From NCBI GenBank assembly GCA_937980205.1, contig CALJKW010000009.1, positions 186,001 to 250,000 of the forward strand: a DNA stretch of 64,000 nt. The letters are read 5' to 3'. Below the pieces are notes generated by a model. It made no database searches. It was not told the origin of the DNA and saw nothing but the letters and a program-made list of their open reading frames with translations. The DNA is from an uncultured Myxococcales bacterium (GTDB lineage Bacteria > Myxococcota > Myxococcia > Myxococcales > Myxococcaceae). A program made the position numbers and the translations under genes. Below, piece after piece: positions 31,018-40,643 of this stretch. Positions within the stretch are counted from its first letter, which is position 1, and each line of letters opens with the position of its first letter.

Positions 31018-32351
31018 GCAGGGCGACGCTTACTCTGTCTCGTCACCGCATAGGCAATCGACGTGACGATCAGCAGTACACCCGCCCACAGCAGCAGCCA
31101 GTGCGGGCTGCCGGCCGGGTTCCGGAAGAACCCGAAGTACAGCATCCACAGCGCGGACAGGCCGTAGACCGCGGCCGCCACGAGGCTCAGCGCCGAGGGC
31201 TTCTCGAACTTGCCGGTCTTGTCGAAGCGCGCGCGGAACAGGCCGGTCACCGTGAACGCCGCGAACAGCACGAGCAGCGCGCCGATCGCCTCGAGCTTGC
31301 CGCGCACGTCCGGCGCGAGGATGAGGCCCGTCGCGATCGCCCCCTGCAGCAGCACCGAGCGTACCGGCGGCTTGCCCTCCTGCGCCTTGAGCCACGCGGG
31401 CAGCACTCCGTCGGACGCCATCGCCGCGTAGACGCGCGGGCCGACGAGCATCATCGCGCTCATCGCCGACATGAACAGCAGCACGATGACCCCAGAGAAG
31501 ATGCGCGCGCCCGCCTCGCCGATCAACCGCGCCATCACCGCGTGCCCGAGCGTCACCTGGTCCTGCGTCTTCATGTACCAGTCGGACATGTCGTCCGTCG
31601 GAGTCAGGTTCGCGATGAAGACGTAGTTGAGCACCAGGTACAGCAGCGCCACCGCGCCGCAGCCGATGAGCATCGCGCGCGGCACGTTCTTCGCCGGCTC
31701 GTGGAACTCCTCCGCCGCGTAGACGGCGGCGTTCCACCCGCTGAACGCGAAGGCGATGAAGAAGAGGCTGCCGGCGAAGGCGCCGATGGGGAAGCCGGTC
31801 GACGGGTGCGCGGGCTCCCAGGCGGGGAACGCCCAGCGGCCGAAGGCGACGCCGACGCCGATGAACGCGACCAGCAGCACGACCTTCACGCCGAACAGCA
31901 CGTTCTGCACGCGCGCGCTCGTGCGCAGGCCGACCGCGTGGGAGAGCGTGAGCATGACCACGAGCAGCACGCCGAAGAGGTTCGGGTCGAGCCACGGCGT
32001 CAGCTTGTGCGCGAACGCCCCGGCCGCGTACGCGTCGACGGCGATCGGCGCGCTGAAGCCGATGAGCAGCGACGTCCACCCCGCGAGGTAGCCGAGGAAC
32101 GGGTGCCACAGCTGCGAGAGGTAGCGGTACTCGCCGCCGCTGCGCGGCATCAGGCGCGCGACCTCGGCGTAGGCGACGACTCCGCAGAGCGCGAGCACCG
32201 CGCCGACCGCCCACGCAATGAGGATCTGCGAGGGCCCCAGGTCCTGCGCCATGAAGCCCGCGGAGATGAACACGCCGGCGCCCACCATGTTGGCCACGAC
32301 GAGGCCGATGCCGCTCTTGAGACCGAGGTGTCTTTCCGGGGCGTCAGCCAT
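31014..32351 (-). CDS. APC-family amino acid permease
   Basis: This 445-residue inner-membrane transporter has about 12 hydrophobic segments. The APC marks are GIGLVVANMVGAGVFISAG at the N-terminus and SGWNAAVYAAEEFHEPAKNVPRAM in helix 6 to loop. It should take up amino acids with protons or exchange them. The ATG at 32351 is preferred over an upstream in-frame start at 32540; a TATGGT hexamer is 12 bases before it. The following S46 peptidase overlaps by four bases. Import of the amino acids or dipeptide products released by the peptidase is the likely role, though the peptidase acts outside. Confidence 0.88.
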
Positions 32352-32475
32352 GCAGGCCCGCGCACCATAATCTGGCTGCGCGCACGACGGGGCGAGTTCT
32401 CGCCCCTGCTTCGCCCGCGCAGCGGCCCGCGAGAATTCTTCGGAGCACGGTCTCGTTGAAATAGCCTCGACCGCC

Positions 32476-33681
32476 ATGCTCGCACTCGCTGCTGCCGTAC
32501 TCCTCTCCGCCGCCGACGCCGGCGCCGCCCCCGCCGCCAAAGAGGCCGCCGCCCCCGCCGCGGGCGAGCACCCGCAGGGCGGTCAGGACTTCACCACCGA
32601 AGCGAAGCTCCTCTTCCGCATCGTGGCCTGCGAGGGCGACCAGCCGCTGCCTGCGCACATCGACGCGAAGGTCGTCGAGACCCACTGCAAGAAGCTCAGA
32701 GAGCGCATCGAGAAGTACCGCGCGACGTGGGTCAACATCGCCTCGCCGTTCATCCAGAAGCAGAAGCCCGAAGGCCTGCCGACCACCGTCGTCTACCCGT
32801 TCGGCGGCGGCGATCTCATCTCCGCGCTCACCACCTACCCCGAGCTCACCGAGGTGACGACGATGTCCCTCGAGCACGCCGGAGACCCCCGCCGCATCCA
32901 CAAGGTCGACGCCAGGCAGCTGCGCGACAGCCTCGACGTCATCATCAAGACCTCCGCCGGCCTGCTCGTCGCGAACGACAGCAAGACCGAGAACCTGATG
33001 AAGGGCCAGCGCGGCGAGCTGCCCGGCCAGCTCTCGTTCTTCCTCATCGCGCTCGCGGTGCACGGCTACGAGCCCGTCTCGCTGCGCTACGTGAAGCCGA
33101 ACGCCGACGGCTCGCTGCGCGGAGTCACCGCCGCCGACATCACCGCCGCCGAGGGCAAAGACGCGAAGCTGCTCCACAGCAAGTGGGTCGCGCCCGACTT
33201 CTCCGAGGCGTTCGACAACGCCGAGCTCGTCTTCGTGAAGAAGGGCGCCGACCCCAAGAAGGACACGAAGACCCACCGTCACTTCGCGCAGAACCTCGAC
33301 AACGACCACTTCGGCAAGGACGCGGCGATGCAGAAGCACCTCGAGGTGAAGGGCCGCATCTGCGCGATGACGAAGGCCGCCTCGTACCTGCTCTGGCGCG
33401 ACAACTTCTCCACCATCCGCGACTACCTGCTGAACCACATGGAGTTCATGGTCAGCGACTCCACCGGCGTGCCGCCCGTCTTCGCGAAGAAGGCCGGCTT
33501 CGAGCAGGTGACGTTCGGCAGGTTCGACGCGTCGTTCCTCGGCGCGAACCCGTCGTACAACGAAGACTTCAAGAAGCTGTGGAAGGACGCGCAGCCGCTC
33601 GAGTTCCGCTACGGCTACCTCGACAAGAGCATGCGGTACCACATGCTCATCACGAAGAAGGCCGTGGCGAAGAAGGAGTGA
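32476..33681 (+). CDS. Exported protein of unknown function
   Basis: This 401-residue protein has a signal peptide followed by an Ala/Glu linker (AADAGAAPAAKEAAAPAAG). The body is alpha/beta (VVYPFGGGDLISALTTYPEL, VTTMSLEHAGDPRRI, LRDSLDVIIKTSAG). I do not recognise the family; it seems to be specific to myxobacteria or their relatives. The stop shares its last base with the ATG of the alpha/beta-hydrolase-like gene, so these two are coupled. The upstream divergent permease starts 124 bases away. Confidence 0.7.
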   Translation: MLALAAAVLLSAADAGAAPAAKEAAAPAAGEHPQGGQDFTTEAKLLFRIVACEGDQPLPAHIDAKVVETHCKKLRERIEKYRATWVNIASPFIQKQKPEGLPTTVVYPFGGGDLISALTTYPELTEVTTMSLEHAGDPRRIHKVDARQLRDSLDVIIKTSAGLLVANDSKTENLMKGQRGELPGQLSFFLIALAVHGYEPVSLRYVKPNADGSLRGVTAADITAAEGKDAKLLHSKWVAPDFSEAFDNAELVFVKKGADPKKDTKTHRHFAQNLDNDHFGKDAAMQKHLEVKGRICAMTKAASYLLWRDNFSTIRDYLLNHMEFMVSDSTGVPPVFAKKAGFEQVTFGRFDASFLGANPSYNEDFKKLWKDAQPLEFRYGYLDKSMRYHMLITKKAVAKKE

Positions 33682-34457
33682 TGACGGCGGTCGTCGTCTT
33701 CACCTTGCTCGCGCAGTACGACGCGGGCACTCCGGCTGCGCTGCTCATCGCGCAGACGACGCGGCACGAGCACGTCGCGCAGCTGCTCGACGACGGCCGC
33801 CACGTGCGCTTCGGCACCGACGGCAAGGGCGCCGTGAACACCTGGCGGCCCGCGACGTACAAGCCCGAGGGAGCGCTCACCGTCATCTACGTGCACGGCT
33901 TCTACGACAACGCCGACACCGCCTTCTGGGGCCACCACCTCGCCGAGCAGTTTCGCGACAGCGGCAGGAACGCGCTCTTCGTCGTCCCCGAGGCGCCGTC
34001 GTGGCGCACCGACGACGTCATCTGGAAGGACCTCGACGAGCTGCTCCTCGCCGTCGAGCGGCAGGTGAAGGTGAAGATGCCGACCGGCCCCGTCTGGGTC
34101 GTCGCGCACTCGGGCGCCTACCGCACCGCCGCCGCATGGCTCGTGCACCCCCGGCTCCAGCGCGTCGTCCTGCTCGACGCGCTGTACTCGATGGACGACG
34201 AGTTCAGCGCCTGGGTGAAGGGCGGCGAAGGCAGGCGCCTCACCGTCATCGGCTTCGACACCGCCCAGCGCGCCGAGTGGTTCCTGCGCGCCCACCCGAA
34301 CGCCGTGAAGCTCGACGACGTCCCCTTCCTCTACGACGGCTTCCGCGCCGCCCAGGCGACCGCGCCGGTGCTCTACATGTCGAGCGAACGCTTCGGTCAC
34401 ATGGAAATGGTGACCAGCGGTCGTGTGTTACCGCTGCTCCTGCACGGGCTCAAATAA
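33681..34457 (+). CDS. Alpha/beta-hydrolase-like exported protein
   Basis: The ATG at 33681 shares one base with the previous stop. The 258-residue product has a short signal peptide (MTAVVVFTLLAQ). The alpha/beta hydrolase fold is suggested by LTVIYVHGFYDNAD (oxyanion region), WVVAHSGAYRTA (nucleophile elbow, Ser in HSG) and a late SERFGHMEM (His). The elbow is HSG rather than the usual GxSxG, but the Ser and the local geometry fit. Substrate unknown. Together with the preceding gene it may act on an extracellular polymer. Confidence 0.68.
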   Translation: MTAVVVFTLLAQYDAGTPAALLIAQTTRHEHVAQLLDDGRHVRFGTDGKGAVNTWRPATYKPEGALTVIYVHGFYDNADTAFWGHHLAEQFRDSGRNALFVVPEAPSWRTDDVIWKDLDELLLAVERQVKVKMPTGPVWVVAHSGAYRTAAAWLVHPRLQRVVLLDALYSMDDEFSAWVKGGEGRRLTVIGFDTAQRAEWFLRAHPNAVKLDDVPFLYDGFRAAQATAPVLYMSSERFGHMEMVTSGRVLPLLLHGLK

Positions 34458-34485
34458 GCGCCTTGACTGAGTTTCTGCCGCCTTT

Positions 34486-34770
34486 ATGAAGACGCACATG
34501 GCGACGGTCGCCCGATACGCACTGCTCGTGCTGATGGTGCTGGCACCCGTGTTGGGCGCTTTTCCTTCGTTCGCAGAACCACCTGACTCCGGCGCCGTCG
34601 AGGCCCCCCTGGCCCTCGACGACGCCGACGAAACCGACACGGCCGACGCCGTGATCGCCGAGTGGACCCAGCCACAGCTGGCCCACATCCAGGGAACCCA
34701 GCGCGTGCACGACGTCGAAGCCCCTGAAGGGCCTCCGCTGCAGCGCGCTGAGCGGCCTCCGAGCGTTTGA
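34486..34770 (+). CDS. Small exported protein upstream of SulP transporter
   Basis: This 94-residue product has a signal peptide (MKTHMATVARYALLVLMV, cleaved near AFPSFA) and an acidic, Pro-rich mature part with no Cys. It lies 28 bases after the hydrolase-like gene and 50 bases before the SulP start at 34821; the alternative TTG start of SulP would overlap its stop. No known family. The linkage to a bicarbonate-type transporter may be functional. Confidence 0.6.
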   Translation: MKTHMATVARYALLVLMVLAPVLGAFPSFAEPPDSGAVEAPLALDDADETDTADAVIAEWTQPQLAHIQGTQRVHDVEAPEGPPLQRAERPPSV

Positions 34771-34820
34771 AGCGACCCCCGAAGCCGTCGGCGCGTCCCT
34801 TCAACCTTCGAAAGCCGTCC

Positions 34821-36323
34821 ATGAAAGAAATCCTCAAGAACGATCTTCCGGCATCCGTCGTCGTCGTCCTCGTCGCAATTCCTCTGTGCCTCGGCATCGC
34901 GCTGGCGTCCGGCGCTCCGCTGATGGCCGGCCTCATCGCCGGCATCGTCGGCGGCCTCGTCATCGGCCCGTTGTCGGGCTCGCACCTGATGGTCAGCGGG
35001 CCCGCCGCCGGCCTCACCGCGGTCGTCCTGCAGTCGACCGGCAAGCTCGGCTCGTGGGAGGCGTTCCTCGTCGCCGTGGTGCTCGGCGGCGTGCTGCAGA
35101 TCGCGCTCGGCCTGCTCAAGTGGGGCTTCGTCGCCGACTACGTCCCGCGCTCGGTCGTGCGCGGCATGCTCGCCGCCATCGGCCTCATCCTCATCTTGAA
35201 GCAGCTGCCGCACGCGGTCGGCTACGACAGGGAAGCCGAGGGCAGCCTCGCGTTCTCACACGACGGCGAGAACACGTTCACCGCGCTGCAGCACATGTTC
35301 GGCGCCATCAACCCCGGCGCGGTCATCATCGCGACGGTCGCGCTGCTCACGATGATCGTGTTCGAGAAGACGCGGCTCAAGAAGCAGAAGATCGTCTCGG
35401 GCCCGCTCGCCGCCGTCGTCATCGGCATCGGCCTGAACCAGCTCTTCGTCGCCTTCTTCCCCAGCCTCGCCATCGGCGCCTCGCACCTCGTGCAGCTGCC
35501 GCTGCAGGTCTCGGCGAGCGAGCACCGCTTCCTCGACTGGCACGGGGTGCTGAACCCGCAGACGTGGGTCGTCGGTCTGACCATCGGCCTCGTCGCCAGC
35601 CTCGAGACGCTGCTCAGCCTCGAGGCCACCGACCGCATGGATCCGCTCAAGCGCAAGTCGTCTCCCGACCGCGAGCTGCTCGCGCAGGGCATCGGCAACA
35701 CCATCAGCGGCCTGCTCGGCGGCCTGCCGATCACCGGCGTCATCGTGCGCTCCACCGCGAACATTCACGCCGGCGCGCGCACGCGGGCCTCGGCGATTCT
35801 CCACGGCGTGTTCCTGCTCGCCGCGGTCTTCCTCATCCCCGGCATCTTGAACCTCATCCCGCTCGCAGCGCTCGCCGCCGTGCTGATCATGACGGGCTTC
35901 AAGCTGGCCTCGCCCGCGGTGCTCAAGGAGGCGTGGAAGACCGGCCGCGACTTCTTCGTGCCGTTCGCCGCCACGGTCGTCGCGATCCTCGCCACCGACC
36001 TGCTCATCGGGGTCGCCATCGGCCTCGGCACCGGCACCTTGTTCATCCTCAGGCAGCACGCGAAGTCGACGGGCCTCAAAGACCTCACGCTGCCCGGCGC
36101 GGTGGTCAAGCGCTTCGAGCTCGAGGAGCAGGTGACGTTCTTGAACCGCGTCGGCCTGCAGCAGAAGCTCGAGTCGATCGAGCCCGGCTCGCGCGTCGAG
36201 ATCGACGGCCGCCGCTGCCAGCGCATCGACCCCGACGTGCTGCAGCTCATCAAGGAGTACGCGCAGAAGGCCGGTGAGAAGCAGATCGACCTGCGCCTCA
36301 TCGGCCTCGGAGGTGCCACATGA
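34821..36323 (+). CDS. SulP family anion transporter (bicarbonate/sulfate)
   Basis: This 500-residue transporter has 12-14 membrane segments. SulP marks are VVLVAIPLCLGIALASGAPL near the start, GLIAGIVGGLVIGPLSGSHL and SGPAAGLTAVVLQSTG. The C-terminal about 75 residues resemble a shortened STAS domain (FELEEQVTFLNRVGLQQKL). ATG 34821 fits the family start; TTG 34767 would add 18 residues and overlap the previous stop. Adjacency to a beta-carbonic anhydrase with a four-base overlap suggests bicarbonate as the substrate, as in BicA-type SulP systems. Confidence 0.92.
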   Translation: MKEILKNDLPASVVVVLVAIPLCLGIALASGAPLMAGLIAGIVGGLVIGPLSGSHLMVSGPAAGLTAVVLQSTGKLGSWEAFLVAVVLGGVLQIALGLLKWGFVADYVPRSVVRGMLAAIGLILILKQLPHAVGYDREAEGSLAFSHDGENTFTALQHMFGAINPGAVIIATVALLTMIVFEKTRLKKQKIVSGPLAAVVIGIGLNQLFVAFFPSLAIGASHLVQLPLQVSASEHRFLDWHGVLNPQTWVVGLTIGLVASLETLLSLEATDRMDPLKRKSSPDRELLAQGIGNTISGLLGGLPITGVIVRSTANIHAGARTRASAILHGVFLLAAVFLIPGILNLIPLAALAAVLIMTGFKLASPAVLKEAWKTGRDFFVPFAATVVAILATDLLIGVAIGLGTGTLFILRQHAKSTGLKDLTLPGAVVKRFELEEQVTFLNRVGLQQKLESIEPGSRVEIDGRRCQRIDPDVLQLIKEYAQKAGEKQIDLRLIGLGGAT

Positions 36324-36985
36324 GCATGGATCCCGTCGATCGGCTGCTGAACCAGAACAAGCAGTGGGTGCGCGCCACCCTCGAGAAGGACCCGGACTTC
36401 TTCAAGCGCCTCGCGAAGGGGCAGCGGCCCGAGTTCCTCTTCATCGGCTGCTCCGACTCGCGCGTGCCGGCGAACGCGCTCACCGGCACCGGGCCGGGCG
36501 AGGTGTTCGTCCACCGCAACGTCGCGAACCAGTTCCTGCCGCACGACATGAACGCGCTCGCGGTGCTGCAGTACGCCGTCGAGGTGCTCGACGTCGCGGT
36601 CATCGTCGTCACCGGCCACTACGGCTGCGGCGGCGTGAAGGCGGCGGACGGCCCGAACTTCTACGGCCTCGTCGACCACTGGCTCGGAGACCTCCGCTCG
36701 CTCGCCGAGCGCTACCGGCCCCTCTTGCAGAAGCTCGACGACGAGCAGCGCCACCGCCGCCTCGTCGAGCTGTCGGTGCTGAACCAGGTCTACAAGCTGT
36801 CGCTCACTCCGGTGCTGCGGCAGGCGTGGGCCAAGGGCAAGCGGCCGACCGTCGCGGGCGTCGTCTACGACGTGGGCGAGGGCGTGCTGCACAAGCTCGT
36901 CAGCGGAGTCATCTCGGTCGAGGCGGCGCAGAACCTGATGCCGGACATGAAGGCCCAGTCCCTGCCGACGCTGCTGCTCGACTGA
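36320..36985 (+). CDS. Beta-carbonic anhydrase
   Basis: This 221-residue zinc enzyme interconverts CO2 and bicarbonate. The zinc ligands are Cys44, His100 and Cys103 (CSDSR at 44-48; HYGCGG at 100-105). Asp46 and Arg48 form the catalytic dyad. The length agrees with the bacterial class. ATG 36320 overlaps the SulP stop as ATGA. The pair should supply or balance bicarbonate. Confidence 0.93.
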   Translation: MSMDPVDRLLNQNKQWVRATLEKDPDFFKRLAKGQRPEFLFIGCSDSRVPANALTGTGPGEVFVHRNVANQFLPHDMNALAVLQYAVEVLDVAVIVVTGHYGCGGVKAADGPNFYGLVDHWLGDLRSLAERYRPLLQKLDDEQRHRRLVELSVLNQVYKLSLTPVLRQAWAKGKRPTVAGVVYDVGEGVLHKLVSGVISVEAAQNLMPDMKAQSLPTLLLD

Positions 36986-37024
36986 GCTTCGCGCACGTCC
37001 GGGGTGAGGGCCGGCGAGCGCCGG

Positions 37025-37867
37025 TCACAGCACCAGCATTCGCTGCGCTCGGCCCGCCAGGTACCCCACCTTCCGCGCGAGGCCCGCGAGCTGCGCGTTC
37101 GCGTCGTCGACCCGCAAGGTCAGCCGCGGCAGCGACGAGAGCAGGTGCCGCGAGATCTGCCCCAGCGACAGCGTCGCGTGGTGCATGCGGCGCTGCTCGG
37201 GGATCGTGTACAGCCCCTCGAGCTCGGCGCCGTGCGGACACCGGCTGCCGATGTCGATCTTGAAGACGATGCGCTTGTCCTTGTCCTCGAGCACGTAGGT
37301 GCGCTTGCTCAGCACGCGCAGGCGCACCCGCTCGGCGAAGCCCTGCGGGTCGAGCACCAGCGGGTCCTTCTCCATCTGCTCTTTCACCGCGGCCGCCGCC
37401 ATGGGGACGAGCTGCTGAAGATCCGCCTCGACCGCGAGCCGCAGCGTCGGGTTCGTGAACGGCCCGAGGTCGTCGGCGCTGCACGCGAACAGCCGCTGGG
37501 TCCGGTTGAAGGTCGGCTTCAGCGTCGGACACAGGTGCTGCACGAGCACGTCGACCGCCGCCTTGTCGCCCATGATCGACATCGGCTTGAACTTGCCCGC
37601 CAGCGCCCGCGCGAGGTCGGCGATGGCGTTCGGCGGGCTCGCGCTCGGAACGACGAGGCTGCCGGGGCCGCCGACGAACAAGGCAGCGGTCAGCTCGCCG
37701 TCGACGTACCGCCCGTGAAAGTGAAACGCGGGGTGACCCGGCTTCGGAGCGACGCCGTAGTCCTCGAGGATGCCGAGCAGGTAGAGGTTGTGCGCCGGCT
37801 CACGCGCGAGCATCGCACGCAGCACCTCGAGATGTCGGCTGTGGAGCGGCTCGACCGAAACGGCCAT
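37025..37867 (-). CDS. GNAT family acetyltransferase with DUF4081-like N-terminal domain
   Basis: This 280-residue protein has two GNAT-like lobes. The N-terminal lobe (EVLRAMLAREPAHNLYLLGILEDYG) resembles DUF4081, and the C-terminal lobe carries VLEDKDKRIVFKIDIGSRCPHG and EGLYTIPEQRRMHHATLSLG, the acetyl-CoA loop. The latter differs from the canonical QxxGxG/A. The substrate is unknown. A CTAAAGT sequence lies six bases before the ATG. It converges with the carbonic anhydrase gene, 39 bases apart. Confidence 0.78.
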   Translation of the reverse strand: MAVSVEPLHSRHLEVLRAMLAREPAHNLYLLGILEDYGVAPKPGHPAFHFHGRYVDGELTAALFVGGPGSLVVPSASPPNAIADLARALAGKFKPMSIMGDKAAVDVLVQHLCPTLKPTFNRTQRLFACSADDLGPFTNPTLRLAVEADLQQLVPMAAAAVKEQMEKDPLVLDPQGFAERVRLRVLSKRTYVLEDKDKRIVFKIDIGSRCPHGAELEGLYTIPEQRRMHHATLSLGQISRHLLSSLPRLTLRVDDANAQLAGLARKVGYLAGRAQRMLVL

Positions 37868-37889
37868 GGGGGAACTTTAGGGCCCTAGC

Positions 37890-38426
37890 CTACTTCGCCC
37901 CGGCCGGATTGAAGCTGAACGTGTGTCGCATCGTGCCGTTCGGCAGCCCGCGCGCCTGGTCGAGCGTCGCGCCCTCGAGCGCGTCCTGCACGCACGCCAC
38001 GACGTACGGGTCGGCCGACTTCATCTTCACGCTCACGTTCGTCAGCGCGCCGGTCTCGGTGGTGTCGAACGAGGTGACGACCTTGATGGACTGCTTCAGC
38101 CGGTCGTTCATCTCGAGGAAGCAGATGTGCACCACCGGGTTGAGCTGATCGACGACCGCCGCGCGCACCGTCGCCTCGTCGCGGGGGCCCGGCGGCGGGG
38201 GCTCTTCCGGCGGTGGCTCGGGCGGCGGCGCCGGCTGCGGAGCAGGAGGCGGCGGTACCCGCGCCACGGGCGGCGACTCGACGACGGCCGGAGCCGGAGG
38301 CGCGGGCTCGACGCGGGCCGGCGGCGGCAGCGGCGGCGGCTCGTCGCCGAGCGCCGCGAGGCCCCACGCGACCAGCAGGCCGAACGGGACGAGCACCGCT
38401 GCGGCGATGAGCACCAGGCGCTTCAC
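37890..38426 (-). CDS. AgmX/PglI-like C-terminal domain protein with one membrane helix
   Basis: The 178-residue product starts at GTG 38426, three bases past the gluQRS stop. It has a membrane helix (about 5-26, LIAAAVLVPFGLLVAWGLAAL), a Pro-rich periplasmic linker (about 28-85) and a C-terminal domain (ATVRAAVVDQLNPVVHICF, VVACVQDALEGATLDQA) like those found in AgmX, PglI and TonB-type proteins of myxobacteria. Two Cys residues lie in the domain (ICFLEM, VACVQD). A gliding or envelope role is inferred. Confidence 0.7.
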   Translation of the reverse strand: MKRLVLIAAAVLVPFGLLVAWGLAALGDEPPPLPPPARVEPAPPAPAVVESPPVARVPPPPAPQPAPPPEPPPEEPPPPGPRDEATVRAAVVDQLNPVVHICFLEMNDRLKQSIKVVTSFDTTETGALTNVSVKMKSADPYVVACVQDALEGATLDQARGLPNGTMRHTFSFNPAGAK

Positions 38427-38429
38427 GCG

Positions 38430-39323
38430 TCACGAAGCATCGCGCACGACGGCGGCCGTCCGCGAGATCTTCTCCAGCGAGAAGCCGGGCACGAGGTCGC
38501 GGGCCAAGACGGGCTCGCCGCCGCCGAGGCCGCTCCACTGCGCGAGGCGGCCGATGAGCTCGCGCGGGTCCCTTCCCGCCTCGCGGAACCAGGCGACGGT
38601 GCTCGCGCCGTCGCGCTTGGCCATGCGCTTGCCGGCGGCGTCGAGCAAGAGCGGCACGTGCGCGAACTGCGGCGCAGTGAGCCCGAGCGCCTCGTAGAGC
38701 TGCAGCTGCCGGGGAGTCGACGAGAGCAGATCGTCTCCGCGCAGCACGTGCGTGATGCCGGTGGCCGCATCGTCGACGACGACCGCGAGCTGGTATGCGG
38801 CGATGCCGTCGGCGCGCCGCACGATGAAGTCGCCGACCGCCTTCGCGACGTCCTGCGTGTAGCGGCCGCGGACGAGGTCGACGAACGAGGTGTCTGCGCC
38901 ACGGGCGCGAAAGCGGACGGACGCGGGGTGGCGCGGCTTGGTGGGCCCCTCGCGGCAGGTGCCGGGGTAGATCGGCCCCTCTTCGCCCTCGTGCGGAGCG
39001 CTCGCCGCGCGCGCGAGGTCGGCGCGCGAGCACGTGCAGAAGAACGTGAGCCCCTTCGCCTGCAGCACGCCGAGCGCTTCCCGGTAGAGCTGGCCGCGCT
39101 CGCTCTGCTTGAGCACCGGGCCGTCCCAGTCGAGGCCGAGCCACTCGAGGTCCTTCAGCAGCGCGTCGGTGTACTCGGGCCGGCAGCGCGGGAGGTCGAG
39201 GTCTTCGATGCGCAGGTGGAACTCGCCGCCGAGGGCGCGCGCGTGCAGCCAGCCGAGCAGCGCGCTGCGCGCGTTGCCCAGGTGCATGAGGCCCGTCGGC
39301 GACGGCGCGAAACGGCCGCGCAC
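38430..39323 (-). CDS. gluQ: Glutamyl-Q tRNA(Asp) synthetase
   Basis: This 297-residue protein is a truncated GlnRS/GluRS-like class I synthetase, attaching glutamate to queuosine of tRNA(Asp). The HIGH-like motif is GLMHLGNARSAL near residues 11-22 and the KMSKS-like motif is KRMAKRDG near 230. A zinc-type Cys cluster is seen (FFCTCSRADL and YPGTC). It lacks the anticodon-binding domain. GTG 39323 is the start, seven bases after the PEGA gene's stop, so they are co-transcribed. Confidence 0.9.
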   Translation of the reverse strand: MRGRFAPSPTGLMHLGNARSALLGWLHARALGGEFHLRIEDLDLPRCRPEYTDALLKDLEWLGLDWDGPVLKQSERGQLYREALGVLQAKGLTFFCTCSRADLARAASAPHEGEEGPIYPGTCREGPTKPRHPASVRFRARGADTSFVDLVRGRYTQDVAKAVGDFIVRRADGIAAYQLAVVVDDAATGITHVLRGDDLLSSTPRQLQLYEALGLTAPQFAHVPLLLDAAGKRMAKRDGASTVAWFREAGRDPRELIGRLAQWSGLGGGEPVLARDLVPGFSLEKISRTAAVVRDAS

Positions 39324-39330
39324 GGTGGGG

Positions 39331-40569
39331 TTACGGCTTCTTCTGCAGCGGCTTGCGCGGACCAGCCGGCTTGCGCGGGCCCTCGTCCTTCGCTGCCGGC
39401 GCTTCTTCGCCGACGTCGAGCTCGCCCTTGCCGGGCTGCACGCCGTACTTCGCCTCGGCCAGCTTCACGCCCGACGGGCCCAGCGCGGCGATGACGGGAG
39501 ACGGCACCTTCACCGGGTCGCCCGACTTCGGCCCCTTCGCCGAGAGCTGACCGGCGAGGTTGTAGAACTCGACGCCGGCCGAGAGCAGCTCGGTGTCGAA
39601 GGCGGCGCGCGAGAGCCGGCGGACCTCTCCGCCCTTGGCGGCGTAGATGAACGAGTCGAGCGCGAGGCCCTTGCCTTCCTTCGACAGCGTGCCGAAGACG
39701 AGCAGGTCGAGGCCGGAAGCGGCGGTGAGCTCCTGCGCGGCCTTCACGAGGTCGGCGTCGAGGCGGTTCTGCGAGACGGCGGAGAGCAGCCGCGACTCGG
39801 GGTCCTTCGACGTCGAGGTGCCGGTGACCTTCGCGGTCTTGCCCGAGGCCACCTCGGCGACGCCGCCGAGCACCTCACCGTTGGGCAGCGTGGCGCGCCA
39901 GAAGTGCAGGCCGGGAGGAACCTCCTTCACCTGCAGCGGCGTGTTGCCGAGCAGCACTCCGTCGACGGCGACCGGAGCACCCGACGGAGTGGTCTCGATC
40001 TGCAGCGTGCCCTTCGGCGCGTCCTTCACGGCCTTGCGGGTGTCGCTCACGACGCGCGCGAACAGCTGCGAGGTGGCGGCGAGCGGCAGGTCGCGATCCG
40101 GCGCGAGCGCGAGCGCGGTCTTCAGGCTCGCGAGGCCTTCGTCGTCGCGGCCGGTGTTGTACTGCACCGCGGAGAGCAGCGCGTAGGCGTCGACGACCTC
40201 GGCGACGTCGCTGACCGCCGCGGCGTCCGTGCGGTACGCGGCGACGGCCTTCGTGAGCGCCTCGCCGGCGAGGCGGAACTTCTTCTTCTTGCGCTGCTCC
40301 TTCGCCTCGTCGACGAGCTTGCGCGCGTCGGAGAGCGCGTCGCCGTTCGCCGCGTCCGAGCCGGCGGCCTTGCGCAGGTCGACGAACTGCAGGCCTTCGG
40401 CGTTCTTGAACTCGGTCGAGAGCATGCCGCTCGCCTTCTGGCCGGCGCGCGCGGGCACGTCACCGGAGAGCGAAGCGAAGGGGAGCACGCCGAGCTTCTG
40501 CGGCGTGGCGGGCGCGGTTTCCTCGGCGAGCGCGGCAGAGGAGACGAGGACGATCAGCAGGGAACGCAT
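39331..40569 (-). CDS. Secreted PEGA-domain protein
   Basis: This 412-residue protein has a signal peptide (MRSLLIVLVSSAALAEETAPA). A CsgG/TolB-like beginning (LGVLPFASLSGDVPARAG) is followed by a TPR-like helical part (YALLSAVQYNTGRDDEGLAS) and a PEGA domain (LQIETTPSGAPVAVDGVLLG). The C-terminus is Pro/Lys-rich. PEGA domains occur at the cell surface. CTATCT is 10 bases before the ATG, suggesting a short or absent leader. The next gene is gluQRS on the same strand. Confidence 0.82.
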   Translation of the reverse strand: MRSLLIVLVSSAALAEETAPATPQKLGVLPFASLSGDVPARAGQKASGMLSTEFKNAEGLQFVDLRKAAGSDAANGDALSDARKLVDEAKEQRKKKKFRLAGEALTKAVAAYRTDAAAVSDVAEVVDAYALLSAVQYNTGRDDEGLASLKTALALAPDRDLPLAATSQLFARVVSDTRKAVKDAPKGTLQIETTPSGAPVAVDGVLLGNTPLQVKEVPPGLHFWRATLPNGEVLGGVAEVASGKTAKVTGTSTSKDPESRLLSAVSQNRLDADLVKAAQELTAASGLDLLVFGTLSKEGKGLALDSFIYAAKGGEVRRLSRAAFDTELLSAGVEFYNLAGQLSAKGPKSGDPVKVPSPVIAALGPSGVKLAEAKYGVQPGKGELDVGEEAPAAKDEGPRKPAGPRKPLQKKP

Positions 40570-40643
40570 ACGGTTGGGCAGATAGCAGAAAAGCGACGCT
40601 TGGGCGTCAAGCTCGGTTCCTCTGTTAAGAGCACGTTCAAACG

